A stretch of 64,000 nt of DNA from Candidatus Brocadia sp. (GCA_011525665.1 WYAU01000031.1:1-64000), one strand, 5' to 3'; counted from the stretch's first letter, positions 10,161 through 19,280 are shown. Numbers and translations are program-made. Notes: generated by a model not told the origin, from the letters alone.

Positions 10161-10541
10161 TTAAGATTTTTGTTTTATTTCAATCAGGTTGCCGGAAAAA
10201 TCCTTGAGGAAGTATACGGTCTTCTCCTTATGTTTCCCAAGGATAAGCTCAACATGAGACCGCAGTGCCTTTTCTGTTACCTCTGCAAAATTATCCAGCA
10301 TCAGGCCGAAATGGATGAAATTGGGGCTGGCGTGTTGAAAATCGGATATGAATACCTCGATCTTTAGTCCTGGCTTTTCAAATACGAATACCTTAATCTC
10401 CCGCGAAAGAGAAAACAACTGTTCTGAAAGTTCCTGGGCCAGGAGTATTTCTCTTGTCTTTTCAAGGCCCAAAAAATCCTGATAGAACCGTATCGCCTGC
10501 TCTTCACTTTTATTTGTTATACCAATGTGATTTAATTCCAT
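10161..10541 (-). CDS. VOC-fold protein (glyoxalase / methylmalonyl-CoA epimerase-like)
   Basis: Small metalloprotein of the vicinal-oxygen-chelate superfamily, 126 residues. It begins MELNHIGITNKSEEQAIRFY, typical of methylmalonyl-CoA epimerases and related lyases. Candidate metal ligands are H5, the Glu of LKIEVF, the His of NFIHFGL and the Glu of NLIEIK. The open frame extends about 49 codons upstream, but that part has no VOC homology and would overlap queE, so the ATG at 10541 is chosen. The exact reaction is unknown. Confidence 0.75.
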   Translation of the reverse strand: MELNHIGITNKSEEQAIRFYQDFLGLEKTREILLAQELSEQLFSLSREIKVFVFEKPGLKIEVFISDFQHASPNFIHFGLMLDNFAEVTEKALRSHVELILGKHKEKTVYFLKDFSGNLIEIKQKS

Positions 10542-10628
10542 GCCGTATTGTATCGTTTCATTGTTCGGTATGCAAGTCCATAATGCCGGGAAGTGGTTTG
10601 CGCGCAGCATGGGGAGGCGATAATGCGC

Positions 10629-10656
10629 TTGAGATACAGGAAAAATGTAATACAAT
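10629..10656 (+). promoter_or_regulatory. Possible sigma70 promoter of queE-queC
   Basis: TTGAGA (10629-10634), a 16-base spacer and TACAAT (10651-10656). The predicted transcript start would be only a few bases before the queE ATG, which has no Shine-Dalgarno sequence. The mRNA may therefore be leaderless. Confidence 0.4.
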
Positions 10657-10665
10657 AAATGTTCT

Positions 10666-11301
10666 ATGAAAATAAATGAGATCTTCAAGAGTATCCAGGG
10701 GGAAACGTCCTATGCCGGCCTGCCCTGTGCCTTCATACGCATAACGGGATGCAACTTACGGTGCAGTTACTGCGATACCACGTATGCGTATGAAGAAGGG
10801 AGGGAGATGCCAATAGCCTCCATCCTTGAGCACGTTGCCGGATTGAAAACGAAATTGGCCTGCATAACAGGTGGTGAACCTCTCCGGGATAAAGATACTC
10901 CGTTATTGACGGATGAGTTGCTTGGTAACAATTATACGGTTTTGGTGGAAACAAACGGTAGTTACGACATTCGTGTCATTTCGCAAAAAGCCGTAAAAAT
11001 TATGGATATGAAGTGCCCTGACAGCAATATGAGTCATCTGATGCACTGGCAGAATATTCATTATCTGACGAAGTCAGACGAGGTAAAATTTGTCTTACAT
11101 TCCCGGAGAGATTATGACTGGGCAAAAGAAATGATAAAGGAATATCGTTTGTCTGAGATTACCAACGTATTGATAGGTACCGCTTTTGGCGCCATCTTGC
11201 CGAGAACGGTCGTTCAGTGGATTTTGGAGGACAATCTCAACGTCCGATTTCAACTGCAACTCCACAAATATATCTGGGAACCACAAACACGAGGGGTTTG
11301 A
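10666..11301 (+). CDS. queE: 7-carboxy-7-deazaguanine synthase
   Basis: Radical-SAM enzyme that turns 6-carboxytetrahydropterin into 7-carboxy-7-deazaguanine on the route to preQ0/queuosine. The N-terminus KINEIFKSIQGETSYAGLPC is diagnostic, and the cluster motif GCNLRCSYCDT (about 27-37) gives the CX3CX2C ligands. ITGGEPL (about 66) is the glycine-rich SAM motif. The protein has 211 residues, normal for QueE. It sits two bases before the GTG start of queC, which performs the next step. Confidence 0.95.
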   Translation: MKINEIFKSIQGETSYAGLPCAFIRITGCNLRCSYCDTTYAYEEGREMPIASILEHVAGLKTKLACITGGEPLRDKDTPLLTDELLGNNYTVLVETNGSYDIRVISQKAVKIMDMKCPDSNMSHLMHWQNIHYLTKSDEVKFVLHSRRDYDWAKEMIKEYRLSEITNVLIGTAFGAILPRTVVQWILEDNLNVRFQLQLHKYIWEPQTRGV

Positions 11302-11303
11302 CA

Positions 11304-11978
11304 GTGCATAAAGATTTAGCTATTGTGCTGGTCAGCGGCGGTATGGACAGTTGTGTTACTGCTGCCATTGCGTGCGAGCAATACCGGCTTGCGCTCTTGC
11401 ATGTTAACTACGGTCAGCGCACAGAATCGAGGGAGCTTCAGTCGTTTAACGATATCGCTTCATTTTACAACGTTCCCCGGGAGAGGGTTCTTATAGCAAA
11501 TATTGACTATCTCAGAAAGATCGGAGGGTCGAGTTTGACAGACCCGCGCATGGATGTACCTGACGTTCAGTCAGATACCAGGGAAATCCCTAATTCGTAT
11601 GTACCCTTCCGAAATACTCACTTGCTGGCAATTGCCGTCTCCTGGGGTGAGGTTGTTGGAGCGAGGAAAATATTTATCGGCGCTGTGGAGCAGGACAGCC
11701 CCGGCTATCCTGATTGCAGACCCAGCTATTATGATGCCTTCAATAAACTCATCAAGGTGGGCACAAAGTCAGCGACCCGCATCGAGATAGAAACTCCCCT
11801 GATACACAAGAGTAAATCGGAGATTGTAAAGATGGGCATTTCTTTAAATGCTCCGCTCCGCCTCAGCTGGTCCTGTTACAAAAATACCGATAAGGCATGC
11901 GGACAATGCCACAGTTGTTTCCTGCGTTTAAAAGCCTTTAAAGAAGCCGGTATACAGGACCCGATTCCTTATGTTTAA
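11304..11978 (+). CDS. queC: 7-cyano-7-deazaguanine (preQ0) synthase
   Basis: ATP-dependent conversion of 7-carboxy-7-deazaguanine to preQ0. The PP-loop VSGGMDS is at about residues 10-16, followed by LLHVNYGQRTESRE. The C-terminal zinc site is SCYKNTDKACGQCHSC. The open frame runs upstream into queE, but a GTG at 11304 with GAGGGG seven bases before it is the best start and gives 224 residues, the family length. It is in an operon with queE; queD and queF are not in the window. Confidence 0.95.
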   Translation: MHKDLAIVLVSGGMDSCVTAAIACEQYRLALLHVNYGQRTESRELQSFNDIASFYNVPRERVLIANIDYLRKIGGSSLTDPRMDVPDVQSDTREIPNSYVPFRNTHLLAIAVSWGEVVGARKIFIGAVEQDSPGYPDCRPSYYDAFNKLIKVGTKSATRIEIETPLIHKSKSEIVKMGISLNAPLRLSWSCYKNTDKACGQCHSCFLRLKAFKEAGIQDPIPYV

Positions 11979-12037
11979 TTTGTAATATGACGAACTTTTA
12001 AAATATTAAATTAATACGGAAAAAGGGGTCAACAGGG

Positions 12038-13822
12038 TCACCGAAAATAGACGTAATAAAGTAAACCTATCGTGATTATGCCGATAAGGCATTGTAATGG
12101 GATGCCGATTTTCAGATAATCTTTAAACCTGTAGCCGCCGGGACCATACACCATGAGATTCGTCTGATAACTGATTGGCGTTGCGAAACTGGCTGAGGCG
12201 GCAAAAAGGACTGTGAGTGCAAAGGCACGACTATCAGCGTGAATTGTCGATGCTGAAGAAATAGCTATGGGAAATAGTATTGCAGCGGCTGCATTATTGG
12301 TGATGAAGAGGGTATAAAAACTCGTCATGATATAAATGCTGGTTAAAACACCTATTACTCCGAAACGACAGCCGATTCCGGCGATTCCGTTGGCCAATAA
12401 TCCTGCAAGCCCTGATTGCTTAATTGCCGTTGCAATCCCCAGGGACATGGCAATAATAATGAGCGCCCGCCAGTCTATAGCCTTTTTTGCTTCTGCCATT
12501 CTTGTCGTCCGGGTTGCCATCAGGATGATAACTCCTAAACCTGCTGCAGACAGCAAGGGAAGCACTTCCAGAACGGTTAACAGGATGGTTAACAAAAAAA
12601 CACCAAGAGACAAATATCCCCGCCACTGCGGCTTGGAAGGCAACGTTTCTGCTTCTGCAATGAGATAAAAGTCGTTTGAATGGTACCATTTCTTACGGAA
12701 ATTCTTTCCTGCCAGTAATAGTAATGTATCGCCGGGCTTTAAGCTGATATTGCCGATTTTTTTCTGTATCCGCTCTCCGTGACGGTGGATGGCAATGATA
12801 ACCGCCTCGTATTTGGCGCGAAAATCACTTTCGCGAACCGTTTTTCCGACCAAAGGAGATCCGGGAGATACGACAGCTTCAAAGGTATTGATCACGGCGG
12901 AATCATATTGTTTTAAATCGAAATGAGAATCCTGTATCAGTTGTAAACCAGGCACCTTTTGTAATTCTAATATGGTTTTCGGTACACCGGTAAAAAACAA
13001 CCGGTCGCCGAACAATATTTTCTCGTTCGGTTCCGCCGGTGCAATAATCCGGCCATTGCGTTCTATCTGGAAAAGGAATAGGCCTTGTAAATGCCTCAGT
13101 CCTGCGTTTTCAATGGTTCTGCCGATATGTTCATATTCCTGAGTGACTTTTAGTTCGATAACAAATTCTCGGGTATGCTCCCCTAGTTCAACCAGGGGGT
13201 CTCTCCGGTTGGGAAGGAGGCGATGACCGATAAAACTAACGAATAAAATGCCCAGAAAAGCGAGTGGCGCGCCAACCCGTGAGATTTCAAAAAAGGATAT
13301 TCCTTTCATTCCGGAATCGATCATCAACCCGTGAATGATCAAATTGGTGCTTGTACCAATCAGCGTGCATGTCCCCCCCAGAATCGCAGCGTATGAAAGA
13401 GGAATCAGATACTTGGAAGATGCATAATGGTGTTTTTCCGCCCAGGAACGTATTACCGGGATAAACATCGCTACAACCGGAGTATTATTAATGAATGCGG
13501 AAACAACGGATACCGGAAATAAAAGCCTCAGGAGCTTGCGGGAATTACCGGTATTTTTTCTGCCAAAAATGACATGAGTGACCTGATTCAGCATACCGGT
13601 ATTGCTGAAAGCCCCGACCATCACGTACATCAGTGCAATGGTTAACATCCCTTCGTTGGAGAATCCGATGAAGGCGTCCTTCAGGGTAATAACCTTTCCT
13701 GCGATCAGGAGCAATAAAGTAGAAAAAATGACCACCTCTATTTCTAAAACTTCCAGGAAGAGGAGAATGCTCATAATGAGCAGCAAGGCAGCCGTATACC
13801 AAATTTTAAATTCAATTATCAT
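12038..13822 (-). CDS. SLC13/DASS-type anion transporter with two TrkA-C domains
   Basis: Sodium-coupled divalent-anion (sulfate/dicarboxylate-like) transporter, 594 residues. Two blocks of TM helices flank a cytosolic middle (about 210-395) with two RCK_C/TrkA-C domains (EYEHIGRTIENAGLRH and GSPLVGKTVRESDFRAKYEA). Signature loops include NNTPVVAMFIPVI (about 112) and, late in the protein, TNNAAAAILFPIA. This is the YfbS/SAC1-like architecture, often linked to sulfate but not proven by sequence. It follows transketolase on the same strand with a 70-base gap. Confidence 0.88.
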   Translation of the reverse strand: MIIEFKIWYTAALLLIMSILLFLEVLEIEVVIFSTLLLLIAGKVITLKDAFIGFSNEGMLTIALMYVMVGAFSNTGMLNQVTHVIFGRKNTGNSRKLLRLLFPVSVVSAFINNTPVVAMFIPVIRSWAEKHHYASSKYLIPLSYAAILGGTCTLIGTSTNLIIHGLMIDSGMKGISFFEISRVGAPLAFLGILFVSFIGHRLLPNRRDPLVELGEHTREFVIELKVTQEYEHIGRTIENAGLRHLQGLFLFQIERNGRIIAPAEPNEKILFGDRLFFTGVPKTILELQKVPGLQLIQDSHFDLKQYDSAVINTFEAVVSPGSPLVGKTVRESDFRAKYEAVIIAIHRHGERIQKKIGNISLKPGDTLLLLAGKNFRKKWYHSNDFYLIAEAETLPSKPQWRGYLSLGVFLLTILLTVLEVLPLLSAAGLGVIILMATRTTRMAEAKKAIDWRALIIIAMSLGIATAIKQSGLAGLLANGIAGIGCRFGVIGVLTSIYIMTSFYTLFITNNAAAAILFPIAISSASTIHADSRAFALTVLFAASASFATPISYQTNLMVYGPGGYRFKDYLKIGIPLQCLIGIITIGLLYYVYFR

Positions 13823-13894
13823 TTATTATTACAACCACAAAGGACAAGGACGCGGAGACAAAACGTGCCTTTGCATCCTTCGCGCCTTTTTGTT

Positions 13895-15907
13895 TTAAAT
13901 ACCCCATTTTTTGTTTATTTCATTCAGGATATTTTTTGTAGTAAAGCCAAAGTGCCCGGCTAATGTTTTTGCCGGCGCAGAGGCGCCGTATCGATCAATC
14001 CCGATGATAAGACCATCTCCCCCCACAAATTCATACCAATCGTTTTTTCCCGCGGCTTCTATTGCCACCAGCTTCCTGCATGCAGGGGGGAGTATGCTGT
14101 TCTTATATTCATCTGGGTTTGCCCTGAATAACTCAAAGCAAGGTACGCTAATCAGTCTTGCCTGGACGCCTTTTTCCTGTAACTGTGATGTGGCTTCCAG
14201 GGCAATAGAGACCTCAGAGCCGGTGGCCATGAGAATAATATCGGGAGGCTTTGCCGAGTCCTTTAGTATATAAGCGCCATATTTCAGTTGATCTTGTGAC
14301 GGATAGAGAGAGCGGTTGATTACCGGGATGTCCTGACGGGTCAGGATCAGCGCCGTTGGACCATCTTTATGATTGAGCGCCGCTATCCAGGCGGCCGCCG
14401 TTTCGGTGGCATCCGCCGGTCTTATGACGCGCAGGTTTGGGATTGCGCGCAGGGAAGGCAGATGTTCTATGGGCTGGTGGGTCGGTCCATCTTCTCCGAC
14501 AAAGATGCTATCGTGGGTAAACACGTAGATAACCTGGAGCTTCATCATGGCTGCAAGCCGGATGGAAGGTCGCATATAATCAGAAAACATCAGAAAGGTA
14601 GCGCCGAAGGGAATGGTGCCCCCATACAGCGCCAATCCGTTAAGAATACCCCCCATGGCGTGTTCCCTGACGCCAAAATGGATATTTCTTCCGGCAAACG
14701 TATCTTTGCCCAGAGAAGGCGCGCTTTTAATGTAGGTCTTTGTGGACGGACAAAGGTCTGCAGAACCACCGATAAGAGAGGGTATCAGGTGCGCAATCAC
14801 CTGCATCATCTCACCGGAGGCCGAGCGGGTGGCTATCGAATCCTTTTTGATTGTTTTGAGTAATTCAGATTCCAGGGCACCAGGGATTTCTTTCTTAAAG
14901 TAGCTATTCCACAACTGAGACAGATTCGGGTCTTCTTTAAGAGAGGAAGTGTACAGGGACTGCCAGTTTTCATATTCTTCCTTAAGTTCAGCCACACGGG
15001 TCTGGCAAAGCTGTTTTACTTCGTCCGGGATATAGAATGCCGGGCTTTTCGGCCAGCCGAGTTTTTCCTTTGTCAGTTCAAGCTCTTTGGCGCCCAATGG
15101 TTCTCCGTGCACGGAGGCAGTGTCTTGCTTGTTGGGGCTTCCCATGCCAATGTGTGTCCTGGCGATGATCAGGGAAGGCTTCTCCTTTTCGTTCCGCGCC
15201 GCTTCGACAGCCGCGACAATTTCACTATGGTTATGTCCGTCGATTTTAAAAATCCGCCAGTTATACGCCTCAAATCTTTTCCCGACGTCTTCCGTGAAGG
15301 TAATAGACGTCTTTCCCTCAATGGAAATCTGGTTGCTGTCGTAAATATAGATAATATTGGAAAGACAAAGGTGTCCGGCGAACGAGGCCGCCTCTGAGGT
15401 GATCCCTTCCATCAGGTCGCCGTCGCTTACCACCCCGTAAATCCGGTGATCGAAAATCGTTCTGCCGTCTCTGTTAAATCGTTCTGCCAGGATCTTTCCA
15501 GCCAGCGCCATGCCTACTCCGTTTGCAAATCCCTGCCCTAAGGGTCCGGTAGTAACTTCTACTCCCGGGGTATGTCCATACTCGGGATGGCCGGGTGTCT
15601 TACTGCCCAATTGACGGAATTGTTTTATGTCATCCAACGACACATCGTATCCGAAGAGGTGGAGTAATGTATATAACAGCACGGAACCGTGTCCTGCAGA
15701 AAGGATAAATCGGTCTCGATTGGGCCATTGCGGATCCTTCGGATTAAAACGCAGGAACTGCATCCAGAGTACAAAGGCGGCATCGGCGAATCCCATGGGC
15801 AGGCCGGGGTGGCCTGATTGGGCCTTTTCTACGGCATCTGCCGAGAGCATTCTTACTGTATTTACCGCCAGATCAAGTTGGTGTTTGTCAAGCTTATTTA
15901 TCAGCAT
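13895..15907 (-). CDS. tkt: Transketolase
   Basis: Thiamine-diphosphate enzyme of the non-oxidative pentose phosphate pathway and Calvin-type carbon rearrangements. It has 670 residues, full length. The N-terminal pyrophosphate domain shows SGHPGLPMG, GPLGQGFANGVGMA and the TPP motif GDGDLMEGITSEAASFAGH with the later SNQISI. The pyrimidine domain carries NIHFGVREHAMGGILNGLAL and DSIFVGEDGPTHQP. It starts at the ATG at 15907, 16 bases after proC on the same strand. Confidence 0.97.
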   Translation of the reverse strand: MLINKLDKHQLDLAVNTVRMLSADAVEKAQSGHPGLPMGFADAAFVLWMQFLRFNPKDPQWPNRDRFILSAGHGSVLLYTLLHLFGYDVSLDDIKQFRQLGSKTPGHPEYGHTPGVEVTTGPLGQGFANGVGMALAGKILAERFNRDGRTIFDHRIYGVVSDGDLMEGITSEAASFAGHLCLSNIIYIYDSNQISIEGKTSITFTEDVGKRFEAYNWRIFKIDGHNHSEIVAAVEAARNEKEKPSLIIARTHIGMGSPNKQDTASVHGEPLGAKELELTKEKLGWPKSPAFYIPDEVKQLCQTRVAELKEEYENWQSLYTSSLKEDPNLSQLWNSYFKKEIPGALESELLKTIKKDSIATRSASGEMMQVIAHLIPSLIGGSADLCPSTKTYIKSAPSLGKDTFAGRNIHFGVREHAMGGILNGLALYGGTIPFGATFLMFSDYMRPSIRLAAMMKLQVIYVFTHDSIFVGEDGPTHQPIEHLPSLRAIPNLRVIRPADATETAAAWIAALNHKDGPTALILTRQDIPVINRSLYPSQDQLKYGAYILKDSAKPPDIILMATGSEVSIALEATSQLQEKGVQARLISVPCFELFRANPDEYKNSILPPACRKLVAIEAAGKNDWYEFVGGDGLIIGIDRYGASAPAKTLAGHFGFTTKNILNEINKKWGI

Positions 15908-15922
15908 CTCTCACCCCTCTGT

Positions 15923-16738
15923 TTATAATAATTCACCTAATTTCTTCGATTTCACGGTGGCGGACTCAACGGCGTTTATCATGGCTGACCTGAGTCCACC
16001 GTCTTCCAATTTACTTATCCCTTCAATGGTTGTCCCGCCCGGTGAGGCAACGGCGTCCTTCAGTTGTGCGGGATGTTGTCCTGTTTCCAGTACCATCCTT
16101 GCAGCGCCCAGCACGGTCTGTGCGGCAAGGGTGGCAGCCACATCCCGTGGTAAACCCATTTTGACTCCCCCATCGGACAATGCCTCAATAATCATGTACA
16201 CGTATGCAGGACCGCTTCCGCTCAGACCCGTTACGGCATCAAGGTGCTTTTCGTCCATCCGGAATACCTTTCCAACGGCATTAAATAGCTGGAACACCAA
16301 CTGCCCGTCCGCGTCCGTTGCGTTTTTCCCCAGCGCGAAGGCTGTGGCCGATGCACCTATAAGACAGGGGGTATTGGGCATTACCCGGATGACCCGCATA
16401 CCCTCCTGTAATCTGGATTCAATAAACCGGATAGGAATGCCCGCTGCAATTGATACCACCAAATGCCGCCCGGTAATCTCATTTTTTAAATTGTCGAGCG
16501 CCTCGTTCATTATTTGAGGTTTTACAGCCAACAGAATAACCTCAGCGAACGAAGCAATGTCCTTGTTATTTTGAGTGGCCTTTATCCCAATTTCTTTGCT
16601 TAAAAGGGCGCATCGTTCCGCAACCACGTCGCTTGCCATGATATTGCCAGGGGTGCTTAATCCGGCGTTAATGATACCCCTGATTAACGCCTCCCCCATT
16701 TTCCCAGCACCAATAAACCCGATCTTTTCTTTCAGCAT
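15923..16738 (-). CDS. proC: Pyrroline-5-carboxylate reductase
   Basis: Last step of proline synthesis, reducing pyrroline-5-carboxylate with NAD(P)H. The N-terminal Rossmann motif is IGFIGAGKMGEALI. The C-terminal dimer domain contains GLSGSGPAYVYMIIEALSDG and VASPGGTTIEGI. The ATG at 16738 has AAGGA seven bases upstream and gives 271 residues; a start ten codons earlier has no such site. It leads transketolase by 16 bases. Confidence 0.96.
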   Translation of the reverse strand: MLKEKIGFIGAGKMGEALIRGIINAGLSTPGNIMASDVVAERCALLSKEIGIKATQNNKDIASFAEVILLAVKPQIMNEALDNLKNEITGRHLVVSIAAGIPIRFIESRLQEGMRVIRVMPNTPCLIGASATAFALGKNATDADGQLVFQLFNAVGKVFRMDEKHLDAVTGLSGSGPAYVYMIIEALSDGGVKMGLPRDVAATLAAQTVLGAARMVLETGQHPAQLKDAVASPGGTTIEGISKLEDGGLRSAMINAVESATVKSKKLGELL

Positions 16739-16979
16739 AGGTATTTCCTTGCAAAAAATTTTCCCCATATCTTAGCATTTTCATCCGTTCAAATTCTATA
16801 TTTTTTTATCTTTGCCATTTTTGCGGATATTTTTTAAAGGGGGTAAATCTTTCGGGTGCACTTTAATCCTGAACGGTATTCATAATCAATGTCTTTTTAT
16901 ACCCAGGAAAGCAACGATGAGGATTTTGGCCGTTTGCCGTATCACTCCATTAAAATAGTTGTATATTCTCTTTTTTTGC

Positions 16980-17008
16980 TTGACATAAACTACTTTTTTG
17001 TTTTTAAT
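16980..17008 (+). promoter_or_regulatory. Sigma70-type promoter of the riboswitch operon
   Basis: TTGACA (16980-16985), a 17-base spacer and TTTAAT (17003-17008). The predicted start near 17015 would give a leader of about 245 bases that contains the GEMM aptamer and its terminator. Confidence 0.65.
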
Positions 17009-17049
17009 ATGTCGCAATACACTCCTCTGGCGAAACATAAAAATAAAAC

Positions 17050-17166
17050 ATTACGATAAAGGCAAACCCTGAGTGATCAGGGGACGCAAAGTAAAGGGTC
17101 TTCAAACTTACACGGAAGTATATGTAGTAAAGACACTTGGGTAAAAAAAGATAGCCTTACTGCCGA
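17050..17166 (+). promoter_or_regulatory. c-di-GMP-I (GEMM) riboswitch aptamer
   Basis: The conserved core reads GGCAAA (17061-17066), a hairpin CCCTGA-GTGA-TCAGGG (17067-17082) closed by a GNRA tetraloop, then GACGCAAAG (17083-17091). This is the same arrangement as in the Vc2 class-I aptamer, where GGGCAAACC and GGGACGCAAAG flank a GAAA-capped stem. The second helix is framed by GTCTT (17098-17102) and AAGAC (17130-17134). The 3' strand TAGCCTTACTGCCG (17152-17165) sits where class-I aptamers have their conserved ...GG.T.CCG segment. This same strand is the left arm of the following terminator, which points to transcriptional control. Confidence 0.9.
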
Positions 17167-17208
17167 AAATGTTCGTTGTCAAAATATGTGTGCAGTAAGG
17201 CTTTTTTG
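17153..17208 (+). terminator. Intrinsic terminator overlapping the riboswitch
   Basis: AGCCTTACTGC (17153-17163) pairs perfectly with GCAGTAAGGCT (17192-17202) and is followed directly by TTTTTTG. The 11-base stem uses the last conserved strand of the aptamer. Aptamer folding and terminator folding should therefore exclude each other, which predicts an ON switch when c-di-GMP binds; the sign is inferred. Confidence 0.88.
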
Positions 17209-17259
17209 TTTTAACTTACACCGGTCACTCAGAATACAAACGAAAGGTGAAGGTAAAAC

Positions 17260-17829
17260 ATGGTCCAGGTCGATATACCGATAGCGTTTGCCATAGGCCA
17301 AATCTTTGCCGATGCAGCCCAAAGACAACTGCTGACCCGAAGGCCTGAGTATTACTTGGGTGCATTGGTAAAAAACAACCTGTTTCATATATTCTTCTTT
17401 AGCTGGATTCCCGTTTATTTCCTTGTGAATTATTTTGGCTGGGAAACCACTCATATGTGGTGGCACAAGGATTCTGTGACGGATTACCCTTTCTTCCTGC
17501 CCATATTTCTCCTTGTGTTCTTTTTTGCTGCAAACAGCGGGTTCTGTATATCAACATTCCTGATAAGAAAAAACAAACTTTCCTGGGTCAGAATCACGTA
17601 TAGTGGTATATTCATTTATACCTTCCTGTGGATTTTTGGCCTATGGGGGAGAACAAGCTATCTTGGTTCTTATCATGAATGGGTTCAGGGGACGGCCAAA
17701 AGGGTATGGGATATATCAGGAGGAGAAACATTTATCTACGCGCTGTTTTTTACCCTGGTTGTATGGTTTGTTCCCCTTATTTTTTTCATCCTTAATCTTC
17801 GTTCAGAAGGAAAGCACCTCGATACATAG
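17260..17829 (+). CDS. Polytopic membrane protein of unknown function
   Basis: First gene behind the c-di-GMP riboswitch, 189 residues. I do not recognise a family. About four to five hydrophobic segments are visible: LFHIFFFSWIPVYFLVNYF (about 47), FFLPIFLLVFFFAANSGFCI (about 79), ITYSGIFIYTFLWIFGLW (about 111) and FIYALFFTLVVWFVPLIFFI (about 155). The loops are rich in Trp, Tyr and His. The start ATG at 17260 has GAAAGGTGAAGG just upstream. It is about 140 bases before the lipocalin-like gene, with a palindromic repeat between them. Being first in the operon suggests a membrane part of the same process. Confidence 0.75.
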   Translation: MVQVDIPIAFAIGQIFADAAQRQLLTRRPEYYLGALVKNNLFHIFFFSWIPVYFLVNYFGWETTHMWWHKDSVTDYPFFLPIFLLVFFFAANSGFCISTFLIRKNKLSWVRITYSGIFIYTFLWIFGLWGRTSYLGSYHEWVQGTAKRVWDISGGETFIYALFFTLVVWFVPLIFFILNLRSEGKHLDT

Positions 17830-17855
17830 TGCAGTGCATCCGCAACCAAATTGAC

Positions 17856-17922
17856 ACCTCTTTATCCTCCCCCTTCGCAAGGAGGGGTAAGGGGGGTGGT
17901 AAAAAACTTGCTAAAAAGAGGT
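17856..17922. repeat. Composite palindromic repeat with terminal inverted repeats
   Basis: Flanked by ACCTCTTT (17856-17863) and AAAGAGGT (17915-17922). The core CCTTCGCAAGG is palindromic, and the right half carries GGTGGTAAAAAACTTGCTAA. The same right half recurs at 30181-30215 and, more diverged, near 59436-59460. The ends and lack of coding capacity suggest a small non-autonomous element in the operon's first gap. Confidence 0.7.
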
Positions 17923-17969
17923 TTGTATAAGGTAAAGAATAAGCCGGTACAATAGCGAGGTATAGCCCT

Positions 17970-19130
17970 ATGTTCACGTTATGGTACACCCTTCTTATCG
18001 GATCTTTTGCAGCTTTCATCTTCTTCCTGATTCTGCAAAGGATCATCCCCCTGGTGATAAACTGTTTTGACAGGTCAAATCTCAACGACCGCTATCACCT
18101 CCCGCCGGAGTATGAAATCCCAAGGTATTTTGCCATTAACCCTGACGGCTCCGTTAATGCCAAACGGAAATGGCCGGGGTGGGACGGTTGGTATTTCCTG
18201 GCGCCTTTTGGGCAAAAAGACTCCGCACGACTCGTCCGCGGAAGCATAATGACAGGGATGTACGGCGTTGAAGACATTGATAATTACCAGAGACTGATGT
18301 TAAATCTTTCTACCGATAACGTCATAGAGTGTTTATTCACGTTACCGCAGCCGGAAATAACCTTGCTCTCCCACGAATACCTTCCCAAAGACCTTTATTT
18401 ACAAATGCAGCCTGATCATCTGGATGTAACCGTGGCAAACCGGGGCAAAATAACGGGGAAATGGCCGGAGTATCGGTTTGAGTTGTCTGACCCGCAGGAT
18501 GAAATCACGCTCTCTTTGAGATACAGGGCACAGGATATCATCTGGTGGGCTGATGTGCCTGAAGTGTTTAGTTATTTCACGAGCTTTGGCCACATGGAGG
18601 GTGAATTAACGAGAAGCGGGGAATTGTTACAGGATATAAACTCTATGGGAAGCTTTGAGCATGGTTTTGCAAAAAAGTGTTTTAATTATGATCCACTATT
18701 TTTCCCTGTAAGAATAGTGAAGCGATTGTTCCCGTTTAACGTTATTCGTTATCACTATGATCTGCTATTTAATGAAGAGGGGCTCCATGGAGGATTAATG
18801 TGCTCGGATGGATTCGGAATCAAGCTGCGCAATTTAGGCGGTGTGTATTTGCCGGGAGGTGCGTACGTAAAAATCAAAAAGATTACATCTATTCAGTACG
18901 AGCATCCGAGACGTATGGAGATTGACTGCATGGCCAGACCGGTGACCTTTTACGAACGGTGGCAGGTAAAGGCGGTAACGGAAAAAGGTATTTTAAGCTA
19001 TACCGCCAGGCAAGTTCATCCTCCCGCCCATATTGCCCGGCACATGATTTACTACAGCTTTCTTTTTGATGGTTCATTGGGAGATCAGCGTCTTAGCGGC
19101 AGAGGATACGGGGAATATGTATGCATGTGA
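17970..19130 (+). CDS. Membrane-anchored CrtC/AttH-like lipocalin-fold protein
   Basis: 386 residues with one N-terminal membrane helix (LLIGSFAAFIFFLILQRII), then a large soluble part rich in beta strands and tryptophan. The pattern and the ending LSGRGYGEYV resemble the hydroxyneurosporene synthase (CrtC)/AttH lipocalin-like group, which handles hydrophobic isoprenoid or lipid substrates. This assignment rests on weak motif resemblance. Other notable segments are KWPGWDGWYFLAPFGQ (about 65) and MCSDGFGIKLRNLGGVYLPG (about 276). Between two membrane proteins and a sterol-oxidase-like enzyme, a role in binding or modifying a lipid is reasonable. Confidence 0.65.
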   Translation: MFTLWYTLLIGSFAAFIFFLILQRIIPLVINCFDRSNLNDRYHLPPEYEIPRYFAINPDGSVNAKRKWPGWDGWYFLAPFGQKDSARLVRGSIMTGMYGVEDIDNYQRLMLNLSTDNVIECLFTLPQPEITLLSHEYLPKDLYLQMQPDHLDVTVANRGKITGKWPEYRFELSDPQDEITLSLRYRAQDIIWWADVPEVFSYFTSFGHMEGELTRSGELLQDINSMGSFEHGFAKKCFNYDPLFFPVRIVKRLFPFNVIRYHYDLLFNEEGLHGGLMCSDGFGIKLRNLGGVYLPGGAYVKIKKITSIQYEHPRRMEIDCMARPVTFYERWQVKAVTEKGILSYTARQVHPPAHIARHMIYYSFLFDGSLGDQRLSGRGYGEYVCM

Positions 19131-19202
19131 CGGACTTTATTTGCATTTTTCTCAGCCTCTCAGCATGAAGGTGCAAATTACATTTATCCTGAGGAAGGGT
19201 TT

Positions 19203-19256
19203 TTCTCCTTTACCTCCCCTTATCCCCTCCTCGCGAAGGAGGGAAAAGAGGGGGCA
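19203..19256. repeat. Palindromic repeat of the composite family
   Basis: A stretch reading TACCTCCCCTTATCCCCTCC, then TCGCGA, then GGAGGGAAAAGAGGGGG. It matches the core of the copies at 17856 and 29298 and sits in the second larger gap of the riboswitch operon. Confidence 0.6.
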
Positions 19257-19280
19257 ATTCGGTTGCGGTTCTGATGCGCC

